DNA of 64,000 nucleotides from a virus. Each line of letters opens with the position of its first letter. Position 1 is the stretch's first letter. Under the pieces are notes generated by a model. It was not told where the DNA came from, did not search any database, and was given only the letters and a program-made list of their open reading frames with translations. This document shows, in pieces, positions 1 to 8,710 of this stretch. Where the stretch lies: positions 22,066 through 86,065 of IMG/VR virus record IMGVR_UViG_3300021599_001992; one strand, written 5' to 3'. Both the position numbers and the translations under genes were made by a program.

Positions 1-1
1 T

Positions 2-814
2 AAAGTGGGTGATAATGTTTGGTTAGGTGATATTGGAATGACTGATACTTTAGTTGTTAAAGGTATTCAAGATTCGGGATCAGGTTATATCAAATTTGGT
101 TTAGCAAACACACATCAAAATCCATATATTGGACATGATTCAGGTGAAGATGCCAATGTGCTTTCTGTTAATGCCGACACCACCAAATTTTCAAATGCAA
201 TAATTGTTGGTGGGGGAGGACTAATCGCCGGCAATCCACAAATGTTACATGTAAACAGCTCAGGTAGTTTTAATATTGCTTATTTTGTTGGTGACACTGA
301 TACATATTCTCAAATAAATGTAAAAAATATAAATTCAGGCGGAGGTTCAAGTAGTGATATCGTCGCCACCGCGGATAATGGAACAGAAGATTTACATTAT
401 GTAAACATGGGTATCAATTCAAGTGGATTTGATACACCTTTTTCTGTTGGTTATCAGAATGATGCATATGTAATTAACAGAGGTAGAGATTTATATATTG
501 GTTCATTGGATGGTCCCGATCCCGACCACACACACGTTCACTTATTCTCATCAAATAGTTGGCAAAATCCACAGATTAATATTATAAGTGATGCAAGAAT
601 TGGATTTAATACGGGATCTGTTAGTTCAGGATTTACATATGAATTTAGTGGTAGTGTTAAATTAAAAAATGATTTAAGTGTTAATGGTAGTGCAACTTTG
701 AATAATAGTAATATAGTTTCATCAGACACTATATTAAAAATAGAAACAATAACATCATCATCATATACATCAATAACACCCGTTAGTGGAACATTATATA
801 TTATAATTGATTAA
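2..814 (+). CDS. Tail fibre protein, C-terminal part (5' truncated by window)
   Basis: The frame is open from the first bases of the window, so this is the last 270 or so residues of a longer protein; the GTG at 5 is not taken as a start. The sequence is rich in Ser, Gly, Asn and Thr with short beta-strand-like segments, including SDIVATADNGTED and INRGRDLYIGSLDG, a pattern I associate with tail-fibre shaft domains (family recognition from memory). Similar wording occurs in the last domains of the giant fibre at 54183-60983, so this may be the end of a related fibre. The C-terminus (ITPVSGTLYIIID) is a short beta-like tail with no S74 chaperone. The next gene begins one base after the stop. 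CDS certain; the exact fibre role is inferred. Confidence 0.75.
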   Translation, partial: KVGDNVWLGDIGMTDTLVVKGIQDSGSGYIKFGLANTHQNPYIGHDSGEDANVLSVNADTTKFSNAIIVGGGGLIAGNPQMLHVNSSGSFNIAYFVGDTDTYSQINVKNINSGGGSSSDIVATADNGTEDLHYVNMGINSSGFDTPFSVGYQNDAYVINRGRDLYIGSLDGPDPDHTHVHLFSSNSWQNPQINIISDARIGFNTGSVSSGFTYEFSGSVKLKNDLSVNGSATLNNSNIVSSDTILKIETITSSSYTSITPVSGTLYIIID

Positions 815-815
815 G

Positions 816-2024
816 ATGGGTTTATTTGAAAATATAGATAATATAATTCTTAATGGTAATAGTGCAAGTAAGGCTTTCTTAAACGGTAATGATGTTTGGG
901 GGATGATGACACCTACACCCACACCAACCGAAACTCCTACACCAACACCTACGGTAACACCAACCCCAACTCCATTAGATTCAACACAATTATTAATAAA
1001 TCCTCATTTCGATTTAGGAACAACAGGATGGTCTGCAACAGGAGGATTTGGGACATGGTCCTTTACTTCATCAAATCAAGTCGCCGTTTTAAATAGTGTC
1101 TTATATTTTACATATGTAAGTCGAACTGTTAGTCAATCTGTTAACGTTAGTAGTTACATTTCATCCTCAGATTCTTTTGAGGGTGTCCTTAATATTAAAC
1201 GTGAGGAAAATGGACCCAATAATAATGATACGTATACTTTTACTTTGTTATTTAAAAACTCAAGTGGGGCAACGGTTGCAACGAAAACAACAGGGTCAAA
1301 TGTTGCACCTCTAAATTACACAGATATAACGTTAACGTTAAATAGAAGTGAAATCCCATCAACATACGATACAATTACAACAGTTGATGTTCAGATTACA
1401 GGTGTAGATGCGGGATTTTGGAATGGAAATCATGGACCGTGGGTTGAATACGTAAATTTAAATGTAGTTAGTTATTTGGATTTAACACCAACTCCCACAC
1501 CTACGATGACACCTACTTCCACACCAACACCAACCGAAACACCAACACCAACACCAACACCAACCGAAACACCAACACCAACACCTACGGCAACGCCAAC
1601 AGGATATTCATTTAATTTAGTATCAACACCATATAATTTCCCTTCATCAGGAAATTCAATAATGAATGACCCAATAGGAAACGTATCGGGTTCTACTGAA
1701 ATAAATTTATTACAAACAACAGGTAGAGGGTTCTATTTTAATAAAATAGATAATGAAAGTGTTGATAGAATAAGTTACTATTCTGGATTTACAGGACATA
1801 GTGTAACAATAACATTGACTCAAAATAATAGTACTGTAATATATTCGGGTGATACAAATTCATTTAAGTTTTGGAGTCAAGGTGGGGTTGAGGGATTTGT
1901 ATTCGGAACGAACATAGGTGTTCCTCCAACACCATCACCGAGTGGTGTGGCAACTTTAATACAATCGGCACCAACACCTTGGGTTATTGGTGACCCTGTT
2001 TATGTGGGTTTACAAAATAATTAG
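816..2024 (+). CDS. Thr-Pro linker adhesin / tail tip protein
   Basis: 402 residues from the ATG at 816, preferred to an upstream TTG at 807 because the TTG would overlap the previous stop. The N-terminal segment (GLFENIDNIILNG.. FLNGNDVW) looks like a short attachment motif, then come a Thr-Pro repeat linker (about residues 32-53), a beta-rich module of about 170 residues (WSATGGFGTWSFTSSN, resembling carbohydrate-binding folds), a second Thr-Pro linker (about 224-262) and a C-terminal beta module. No enzymatic motif is visible. The modular layout matches the adhesin genes at 61241-64000. Probably a virion surface or receptor-binding component; function inferred from context and architecture only. 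Confidence 0.7.
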   Translation: MGLFENIDNIILNGNSASKAFLNGNDVWGMMTPTPTPTETPTPTPTVTPTPTPLDSTQLLINPHFDLGTTGWSATGGFGTWSFTSSNQVAVLNSVLYFTYVSRTVSQSVNVSSYISSSDSFEGVLNIKREENGPNNNDTYTFTLLFKNSSGATVATKTTGSNVAPLNYTDITLTLNRSEIPSTYDTITTVDVQITGVDAGFWNGNHGPWVEYVNLNVVSYLDLTPTPTPTMTPTSTPTPTETPTPTPTPTETPTPTPTATPTGYSFNLVSTPYNFPSSGNSIMNDPIGNVSGSTEINLLQTTGRGFYFNKIDNESVDRISYYSGFTGHSVTITLTQNNSTVIYSGDTNSFKFWSQGGVEGFVFGTNIGVPPTPSPSGVATLIQSAPTPWVIGDPVYVGLQNN

Positions 2025-2033
2025 TATTTATAA
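2025..2033 (+). promoter_or_regulatory. TATTTATAA box before 2037 gene
   Basis: Copy of the recurring TATTTATTA/TATTTATAA motif. It follows the upstream stop codon directly and ends three bases before the ATG at 2037. Confidence 0.4.
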
Positions 2034-2036
2034 GAT

Positions 2037-2405
2037 ATGGAATTTTTTATTAGACAAGGGGCTTCAGACCCAATATTAAAAATGAGATTAATTGATGATG
2101 GTAAAAATGATAAATCATCATTTAATGACATGTTGGAAAATTCTGACATTACATTTGAAATGTTTGATGTTGAAAATGATGTGTACCATATATTAAATGG
2201 TCAATGTTTAATAACTACAAGAACAAAAAAATATGACCAAACAACTGACGAATATTATATAACATATAGATTTACAGAAGAAAACACAAAGATTAAAGGT
2301 AGATACGAAGGTATTGTTACAATACAATTTTTAGATGTAAATTCAAATCCAACAAACAAACTAATACTTCCAATAAAAGAAAAACTTTTTATTAACATAG
2401 TATAA
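2037..2405 (+). CDS. Small beta-rich structural protein
   Basis: 122 residues, not assigned to a family with certainty. The chain begins MEFFIRQGASDPILKMRLID and reads as a single Ig-like beta sandwich: a description of allowed deformation (ITFEMFDVENDVYHI), a Tyr-rich strand (EYYITYRFTEENT) and a final strand pair (GIVTIQF...KLILPIKEKLFINIV). This resembles the N-terminal domain of phage baseplate upper proteins (BppU-type), which anchor receptor-binding proteins, but the match is by eye only. Its stop codon overlaps the next start (TAATG), so the two genes are translationally coupled. It lies between two Thr-Pro-linker adhesins, which supports a tail-tip role. Confidence 0.65.
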   Translation: MEFFIRQGASDPILKMRLIDDGKNDKSSFNDMLENSDITFEMFDVENDVYHILNGQCLITTRTKKYDQTTDEYYITYRFTEENTKIKGRYEGIVTIQFLDVNSNPTNKLILPIKEKLFINIV

Positions 2406-3508
2406 TGCCAAAGAAAATTAAAAGTTTTGGAAGTACAAACAAAGTCATCACAACACAGAATACAAATTTTAGTATTGGTATAGACAGTTTAGATGATTAT
2501 GGTGAAACAAAAAACTCCGGATTTTGGATGGGTATTGATAACCCACCATGTGGATACACAATTTATGTTCATAGAAATATTGGAGGACCAACTATACATG
2601 TTGCACATGACGATACACAATGTATATTTTTTTTAAGATCTTTTGGATCGACAGGTACTACTATAAGTGAAGTTCTCGCTTGGTCAACAGGAAGAACCGA
2701 TTTGTGGGTAGATGGAACAGGATGTGGGGGTTCAACTCCTACTCCTACACCTACACCTACCGCAACTCCTACACCTACACCTACACCTACCGCACCACCA
2801 CCAGTTGCATCAGATCCGACTTTGGAAATATGGTATGATTTCTCAGATAGTGCGACTATTACCTTAGGTACGGGTACAGATATAAACTCTGTAAATGATA
2901 AATCAACTGGAACGGTAAAACCATCAAACTCTACTGGAGGTAAAAGACCAAAACAAGTTACTTCATATCAAAATGGTCTTAGTGTTGCATATTTTGATGG
3001 TGATAATGATCAATTTAGTGTTAACCCAATTACAAATTTCCAATCAATATCTGGTGCCACTATGATAGTTGTTGGTAAATTTAATACAACAGGTATAACA
3101 TATACAATGGTACAAGGAGGTCAAAATAACAACCAAAGAAATGCAAACTGGTTAGGTACAACGGGTGGAAAATACAGAATTGGTATGGGTCAAGGATTAT
3201 CAACAACAACCAATACAGTTGATACTAACTTCAATATATTTACTTGTGTTTATGACGGTTCACAAATAGGAAATAGTGATAGGTTGAAATTTAGAATTAA
3301 TGGAATAGACCAATCATTAACATTTAGTGTAAATGTAAGTGGCACAACTTCATCAGATACGAACTACATTTATATTGGAGAAACGGCAAATGGTGTTGAG
3401 GATTTAAATGGATACGTTGGTGAAGTGTTGTTATACACTAAGACATTAACTAATAGTGAAATAGTAAACACCGAAAATTATCTCAAAAATAAATGGGGGA
3501 TATCCTAA
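2405..3508 (+). CDS. Adhesin with Thr-Pro linker and lectin-like (LamG/ConA) domain
   Basis: 367 residues. The N-terminal part (about 1-110) is a beta domain with Cys residues (DNPPCGYTIYVH, DDTQCIFF). A Thr-Pro linker (about 112-132) leads to a C-terminal domain of about 230 residues with the pattern of concanavalin A-like/LamG folds: LEIWYDFSDSATI, GLSVAYFDGDNDQF, ATMIVVGKFN, FNIFTCVYDG, NGYVGEVLLYTKTLTNSEI. Such domains bind glycans and are common in phage tail-tip proteins. The start overlaps the previous stop by one base. A run of nine T follows the stop, but no clear hairpin precedes it. The lectin-like fold is a pattern judgement; a receptor-binding role is inferred. Confidence 0.75.
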   Translation: MPKKIKSFGSTNKVITTQNTNFSIGIDSLDDYGETKNSGFWMGIDNPPCGYTIYVHRNIGGPTIHVAHDDTQCIFFLRSFGSTGTTISEVLAWSTGRTDLWVDGTGCGGSTPTPTPTPTATPTPTPTPTAPPPVASDPTLEIWYDFSDSATITLGTGTDINSVNDKSTGTVKPSNSTGGKRPKQVTSYQNGLSVAYFDGDNDQFSVNPITNFQSISGATMIVVGKFNTTGITYTMVQGGQNNNQRNANWLGTTGGKYRIGMGQGLSTTTNTVDTNFNIFTCVYDGSQIGNSDRLKFRINGIDQSLTFSVNVSGTTSSDTNYIYIGETANGVEDLNGYVGEVLLYTKTLTNSEIVNTENYLKNKWGIS

Positions 3509-3533
3509 TTTTTTTTTACAAAAATTTTAATTA

Positions 3534-3542
3534 TATTTATTA
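3534..3542 (+). promoter_or_regulatory. TATTTATTA box upstream of DNA polymerase
   Basis: Copy of the recurring motif, 61 bases before the polymerase ATG, which leaves room for a leader containing the hairpin at 3556-3574. Confidence 0.4.
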
Positions 3543-3555
3543 GTGTCAAGGCAAA

Positions 3556-3574
3556 TTGTGATTTAACATCACAA
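3556..3574 (+). promoter_or_regulatory. Leader hairpin upstream of DNA polymerase gene
   Basis: Perfect 7-base inverted repeat TTGTGAT / ATCACAA with a 5-base loop (TTAAC), ending 29 bases before the polymerase ATG. T4 DNA polymerase represses its own translation by binding an RNA hairpin upstream of gene 43; an equivalent role here is only an inference from position. No T-run follows, so it is not a terminator. Confidence 0.35.
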
Positions 3575-3603
3575 GCAAATACGTCACATTAAAAATATAA
3601 ATA

Positions 3604-6501
3604 ATGAAAGAGGTTATTTCTCAGGAAATTATCGAAAATTTCCTAAACGGATCCGATCCGGAAGAATTCATAGTTGGTGTAGAATACGATTATCCAACAA
3701 ATACAATTTATAAAATTATACAAGATCCTGAAAAAGGAAAAAAAGTAATATCAGATAAATTCATTCCATTTTTATGGGTTGGTGATTTGTCTGGATTAAA
3801 TTTTTATAATAATTCCAAGGCAACTCAAAAAAGGGCCATGATGAAACATGGTATTCTAATTGAAAAATTGGAAACATATGGAAACGAAAGGTTAGAAAAT
3901 GGTTTAAAATATCTCGTAAAAAGCACAAAAAGTTATACCAATTTAACAAGTTTTTTTAGAGAGGGTGGTGTTGATCCGTGGAATGAAAATTTTAGACAAT
4001 ATTTTCAAGTATTGTCTCCTGTAGAACAATATCTAATAGATAAAAAGAAAAGATTATTCAAGGGTATTGAGAATTATTCAGATGTTTACAGATTCGTATT
4101 TGACATTGAGACTACAGGTCTTGAACCAGAAAAAAATAATATTATTCTTATTGGGGTTAAAGATAATCGTGGATTAAATGAAACAATCCCCGCATTTGGT
4201 CAAGACGGAGAAAAAAAATGTATTGAAAGATTCTTTCAATTAATAAGAGAAAGAAAACCCACAATTATAGGTGGATATAACTCGGCATTTTTCGATTGGC
4301 CCTTTATATTAAAACGTGCAGAAATATTGGGTGTTGATGTACAGGGTTTAACAGCAATCTTTACTCCTAAAGGTATTACGGAAAAAGAAGGTATGTTGAA
4401 ATTAGCAAATGAAGTTGAACCGTATACACAACATGTTATTTGGGGATTTAATATCATTGATATTGCGCACGCAGTTAGAAGAGCACAGGCGATTAATAGT
4501 GAAATTAAATCGTGGGGTTTGAAATATATCACAAAATATTTGGAGAAAGAAAAATCAAATCGTGTGTATGTTGACGGTGCATATATTTCAAAAATATATC
4601 TTGATAATGAGAGTTATTATGTGAATCCAAAAACAGGTAACTATAAAAAAATAGGTGAACCAGGCACAGAGAATTTATTAGAAAAATATCCCGGCAAATT
4701 TGAAATATGGCCAGGTAGAAAAATTGTTGAACAATATCTTGATGATGACTTGTATGAAACTATGATTGTTGACGATTCTTTTTCACAATCAACTTTCTTA
4801 CTTTCAAAACTTGTACCGACAACGTATGAAAGAATCGCAACAATGGGTACCGCAACGTTATGGAAAATAATCATGTTGGCTTGGTCCTATGAAAACAATT
4901 TGGCAATTCCAACTAAAGATGAGAAACGTGCAATCACAGGTGGATTATCAAGGTTATTAAATGTTGGTTATTCAAAGAATATTGTCAAGTTTGACTACGC
5001 GTCACTTTACCCATCTATTCAACTTGTTTATGATGTATTTCCTGAATGTGATGTGATGGGTGTTCAGAAATCAATGCTAAAATATTTCCGTAACATTCGT
5101 ATCAAATACAAAAGACTTGCGGGTGAACTTGCTAAAACAAATCCTGTTGAGGCTGAGATGTACGACCGTAAACAATTACCAATTAAGATTTTCATCAATG
5201 CATACTTTGGTTCACTTTCCGCACCACAAGTATTTCCGTGGGGTGATATGAATATGGGTGAAACAATTACATGTACCGGTAGACAATGTCTCCGTATGAT
5301 GATTATGTTTTTCATGAAGAAAGGATACAAACCACTTGTAATGGATACGGATGGTGTTAACTTTGAAACTCCTGATGACATTCAAAATACAATTTACATA
5401 GGTAAAGGTAATAATGAATTAGTGGAAGAAGGTAAGGAATATAAGGGTATTGAAGCAGATACCGCAGAATTCAATGATTTATTCATGAGAAACGAAATGG
5501 GTTTAGATATTGACTATATGGCACCCGCATGTATTAATGTTTCTCGTAAAAATTATATAATAAAACTAATAAAGAAAGGTAAGGAAAAAATTAAATTAAC
5601 AGGTAACACTATAAAATCTAAAAAACTACAACAATATATTGTGGAATTTTTAGATGAGGGTTTGAAACATCTATTAAATGGTGATGGTGCCTCATTTGTT
5701 GAATTATATTATGAATATGTAACTAAGATATTCAATAAGGAAATACCATTATCTAAGATTGCAAATAAGGCAAGAGTAAAACAATCTGTTGATGAATATA
5801 GAAAACACATTAAAAAAGTAACTAAGGCAGGTTCTTTAATGTCACGTCAGGCACATATGGAACTTGTTATGTTAAATGATTATCCTGCAGGTTTAGGTGA
5901 AACAATTTATTATGTAAATAATGGTCTTAAAAAATCATCGGGGGACGTTCAGAAAATTTCAAAACCAACAAAAAAACAACAGGAAGAATTTTTACAGAAA
6001 CATGGTCATCCCATGCCGTCAGATTACATTGAAATAAATTGTTATATGATTCCTGAAAAGGAAATTCAAAATAATCCTGAGATGACAGGGGAATATAATG
6101 TTGCGAGATATCTCTCCACATTTAACAAAAGAATAGAACCTTTATTGTGTGTTTTCAAACCTGAGATTAGAGAAGATATATTAATTGAAGATCCTAAAGA
6201 CAGACAATATTTTACAAAATCACAATGTGAACTTGTAAACGGTTATCCTTTGAAAGAAGGTGGACAAGATAACTTTGATGAGGTTATGACTTTATCTGAT
6301 AGTGAGGTACTTTTTTGGAACAGAGTGAATAGAGACCCTTTCTTTATGTATGTTGAAAATAGTTTGGAGTTAGTTGATCAATATTGGGTGGATCATAATA
6401 GGAAAGTAGTTTCACTACAGGCAAATAGTACTAAGAGTAATGAGGATGAAATAATTGAAACTAACGGAAATGACTTCGCGTATCACGCGGTGGAAAGTTA
6501 G
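3604..6501 (+). CDS. 43: DNA polymerase, family B (T4 gp43-like)
   Basis: 965 residues, slightly longer than T4 gp43 (898). It is the replicative polymerase with 3'-5' proofreading. Exo I: FDIETTGLE (Asp167, Glu169). Exo II: GGYNSAFFDW (Asn226, Asp231). Probable Exo III: QYLDDDLYE around 377-385. Polymerase motif A: DYASLYPS (Asp464). Motif B: KIFINAYFGS (Lys528, Asn532, Tyr534, Gly536). Motif C: MDTDG (Asp581, Asp583). All catalytic residues are present, so the enzyme should be active. The gene is preceded by a leader with a TATTTATTA box and a hairpin, and it overlaps the convergent gene by four bases at its 3' end. No intein or intron interruption is visible. The clamp and clamp-loader genes are not in this window. 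Confidence 0.97.
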   Translation: MKEVISQEIIENFLNGSDPEEFIVGVEYDYPTNTIYKIIQDPEKGKKVISDKFIPFLWVGDLSGLNFYNNSKATQKRAMMKHGILIEKLETYGNERLENGLKYLVKSTKSYTNLTSFFREGGVDPWNENFRQYFQVLSPVEQYLIDKKKRLFKGIENYSDVYRFVFDIETTGLEPEKNNIILIGVKDNRGLNETIPAFGQDGEKKCIERFFQLIRERKPTIIGGYNSAFFDWPFILKRAEILGVDVQGLTAIFTPKGITEKEGMLKLANEVEPYTQHVIWGFNIIDIAHAVRRAQAINSEIKSWGLKYITKYLEKEKSNRVYVDGAYISKIYLDNESYYVNPKTGNYKKIGEPGTENLLEKYPGKFEIWPGRKIVEQYLDDDLYETMIVDDSFSQSTFLLSKLVPTTYERIATMGTATLWKIIMLAWSYENNLAIPTKDEKRAITGGLSRLLNVGYSKNIVKFDYASLYPSIQLVYDVFPECDVMGVQKSMLKYFRNIRIKYKRLAGELAKTNPVEAEMYDRKQLPIKIFINAYFGSLSAPQVFPWGDMNMGETITCTGRQCLRMMIMFFMKKGYKPLVMDTDGVNFETPDDIQNTIYIGKGNNELVEEGKEYKGIEADTAEFNDLFMRNEMGLDIDYMAPACINVSRKNYIIKLIKKGKEKIKLTGNTIKSKKLQQYIVEFLDEGLKHLLNGDGASFVELYYEYVTKIFNKEIPLSKIANKARVKQSVDEYRKHIKKVTKAGSLMSRQAHMELVMLNDYPAGLGETIYYVNNGLKKSSGDVQKISKPTKKQQEEFLQKHGHPMPSDYIEINCYMIPEKEIQNNPEMTGEYNVARYLSTFNKRIEPLLCVFKPEIREDILIEDPKDRQYFTKSQCELVNGYPLKEGGQDNFDEVMTLSDSEVLFWNRVNRDPFFMYVENSLELVDQYWVDHNRKVVSLQANSTKSNEDEIIETNGNDFAYHAVES

Positions 6502-7616
6502 ATCACATTATATGGAGAAGGCATCGCTCTATACTTGAGAGCCTTGTTAAGATTTTCTGCTTCGTTTCCTTTTCTTTCAAGTATTTTTTCTGGACGAAGT
6601 CTTTCAAGTCTTGCCATTAATTCTTCAACTAATTTAGATCTTTCATCCTTAGCTTCGGTTAATAATGTACTGTAATCAAGTTTTACCGTACTATCAGGTA
6701 CTTGTAAATCACCAGAGAATTTACCCCATATTCTTGCCAATCCTTCTTTAGAATATGCTATCAAATATTTTCTAACCCAATTTTGTGCTGGTTTATTTAA
6801 ATCGTCCCAAGTTAATGGTTGGGTATCAACATCGGAAGGTAACTTTATAACATCTTTATTTTGATCTAAACAAGTGTCTCTATCAAAAGTATCATAGTAC
6901 CAATACCAAACTCTATAATTGTTATTTTTAATTGAGCCGAAATCAAATCTACCACCGGGAACATTCATTAAATGCACTATTTTAGTTCCATCAGGTCCTG
7001 CGGTAATTCTATATGTTAAATCACCACCAATCATTCTGTTTTTTATGTTTCTGTCCTGCATCCTAAGTAACAAGTCAAATGCGGGAAGAAGAAAATACGA
7101 ACCCGCAGATCCTGTTTGTGCAAAACCACCTACACCACCAAATCCGACACCTCCTAATCCACCAAATCCACCAAGAAATGGATCGACAATCGAGTCTGTT
7201 AATTCTGCTCTATTATACCATAATAATTCATTAAGTTCTCTTCCTGCTGGTATCGTATATGTCTGTACCCCCCTTTCTAAAGTTATATAATCCTTTTTTA
7301 ATTCCCACGGTCCATTCGCTTGTAATCCGACTATTTTAGAATAAGAATACGTGTATTGTGTTTCATAATCCAAACTTCTTGTTGTGAACGCTCTCGTAAG
7401 TGATTGGGTATCAACATCTAATCCCGCCAATGCCGACCATTGAGACTCAATAAGCCAATCACTAACATATTGTTCATATTCGGATAATGATAACTCTAAA
7501 AAAGTATCCATTTGTTCCTCAGTTAATTCAATACCCCTTACTGGCATACCTAATAAATGGAAAACCTGTGTAAAAAGTTTATCTTTTTGTTCGGGTGTTA
7601 TTATTGTTGTTGACAT
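6498..7616 (-). CDS. Virion structural protein, possible neck protein (gp13-like)
   Basis: 372 residues on the reverse strand in a mostly forward region. The N-terminus (ITPEQKDKLFTQVFHLLGMPVRGIELTEEQMDTFLELSLSEYEQYVSDW) has the opening I associate with T4-like neck proteins: a predicted-domain boundary statement, then LTEEQMDTFLELSLSEYEQY. There follow YITLERGVQTYTIP, a Gly-rich loop (about residues 147-163), a sequence with lllRMQDRNIKNRM, and a Tyr/Trp-rich strand YRVWYWYYD. The end contains ARIWGKFSG, similar to the grip of neck proteins on small residues before a helix. Family assignment is by memory of such sequences and is tentative. A TATTTATTA box lies on the same strand 17 bases upstream of the ATG. 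The 3' ends of this gene and the polymerase overlap. Confidence 0.6.
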   Translation of the reverse strand: MSTTIITPEQKDKLFTQVFHLLGMPVRGIELTEEQMDTFLELSLSEYEQYVSDWLIESQWSALAGLDVDTQSLTRAFTTRSLDYETQYTYSYSKIVGLQANGPWELKKDYITLERGVQTYTIPAGRELNELLWYNRAELTDSIVDPFLGGFGGLGGVGFGGVGGFAQTGSAGSYFLLPAFDLLLRMQDRNIKNRMIGGDLTYRITAGPDGTKIVHLMNVPGGRFDFGSIKNNNYRVWYWYYDTFDRDTCLDQNKDVIKLPSDVDTQPLTWDDLNKPAQNWVRKYLIAYSKEGLARIWGKFSGDLQVPDSTVKLDYSTLLTEAKDERSKLVEELMARLERLRPEKILERKGNEAENLNKALKYRAMPSPYNVI

Positions 7617-7633
7617 AATTTTTTGTTATATTC

Positions 7634-7642
7634 TAATAAATA
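7634..7642 (-). promoter_or_regulatory. TATTTATTA box (minus strand) before neck-like gene
   Basis: Reads TATTTATTA on the reverse strand, 17 bases upstream of the ATG at 7616. That it occurs in the orientation of the gene supports a strand-specific role for the motif. Confidence 0.4.
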
Positions 7643-7657
7643 GTTAATATTTGCATT

Positions 7658-8710
7658 ATGGATATTCTAACATCAAACATAAGAAAGTACCGATATGACT
7701 ATTTTAAGGGTCTTTTATCTGGTGATTTTAAAAAATTATATAAAGAAAGGTGTAATAAAGTTTTCGAAAAAAAAGGTAAGGAATTAGGAATTTGGGGATT
7801 TTGGAAAAAAAATAAAATGTGGGGTATTCTAAATTATCAAAAACAAATACCTGTTTCTTGGTGTTGGAGAAATACTCCAAATACACATCCTTATTGTTTT
7901 CACGATTTTTATTATTTGTTTTATGATAGTACCGGTATAGAATTAGATTTTAATGACAAGAATAAGTGGGGAAAAAACTTAGATATTCTTTTTAGTTTTA
8001 TCGAAAAAAATTTTCAACTTTATTTTACAACCGATATTGATACAAAATATTTTTATCATTTTTGGTTTAGATGTAATCAATCGTGGACTTCAGGTCAAAT
8101 TACAATAATTGCCCTGATGTATAAAATCCGTAAAATATTTGATGAATTCAAAATAATAGATATGGATTTTGCCTTAGAAAGAGGAGATCCAAATGATTTT
8201 AAAGGAATTGATGTTATTTTAACAATAGAAACTAAAGACATATATAAGAATAGAGAAAAAATTAAAATACAAGTAAAAGGTGGGAGAGTAATAAGTTATA
8301 ATGAAGAGGGGTATTTGGTATCAGGTTCAGCTAATGATTTAAAAGCGGATGTTAATTATTGGTGCTATATTGACATAAAAGATAAAAAGACAGAAATTGT
8401 TTTATTTCAAAATATAAATCGATATATAGAACGTATTGGTTATAACATTTTATTTAAAAAAGAAATAATTCACCCAATAAAAATTGAAGAAAGTATTATG
8501 GTACCTGAAAAATTAGATGAGATTGCGAAATATTGTTATGATAAAAAAATATTAATTGAAATTGAACATTTACCACAAGGTGTAAATGAAGTTATATTAC
8601 AAAAAGATCCCGAAAAAATCATTAATATAAAAATTGCCGATTTTAAAGATAAAAATCTTATAATTCTATTAACGAATAAATTCGATGAATTAAAGAAGTT
8701 CTTTAATTAA
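7658..8710 (+). CDS. Unknown protein, possible PD-(D/E)XK nuclease fold
   Basis: 350 residues, not recognised as a named family. The N-terminal half is rich in aromatic and basic residues (KKNKMWGILNYQK, PVSWCWRN, FYYLFYDSTG). The central part reads DPNDFKGIDVILTIE, then about 15 residues later KIKIQVKGG. This order, an Asp at the start of a strand (Asp185) followed by a Q-x-K strand (Gln205, Lys207), is the signature pattern of PD-(D/E)XK nucleases, with Gln in place of the usual Glu/Asp. The preceding helix (TSGQITIIALMYKIRKIF) would fit the fold's first helix. The C-terminus is a separate alpha/beta region. The gene converges on the SNF2 helicase with a 21-base overlap. Nuclease function is an inference. 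Confidence 0.55.
   Translation: MDILTSNIRKYRYDYFKGLLSGDFKKLYKERCNKVFEKKGKELGIWGFWKKNKMWGILNYQKQIPVSWCWRNTPNTHPYCFHDFYYLFYDSTGIELDFNDKNKWGKNLDILFSFIEKNFQLYFTTDIDTKYFYHFWFRCNQSWTSGQITIIALMYKIRKIFDEFKIIDMDFALERGDPNDFKGIDVILTIETKDIYKNREKIKIQVKGGRVISYNEEGYLVSGSANDLKADVNYWCYIDIKDKKTEIVLFQNINRYIERIGYNILFKKEIIHPIKIEESIMVPEKLDEIAKYCYDKKILIEIEHLPQGVNEVILQKDPEKIINIKIADFKDKNLIILLTNKFDELKKFFN

Noticed and set aside
6919-7290. Forward ORF with PPTPPNPTPPNPP
   Set aside because: Antisense of the Gly-rich loop of the reverse-strand neck-like gene.
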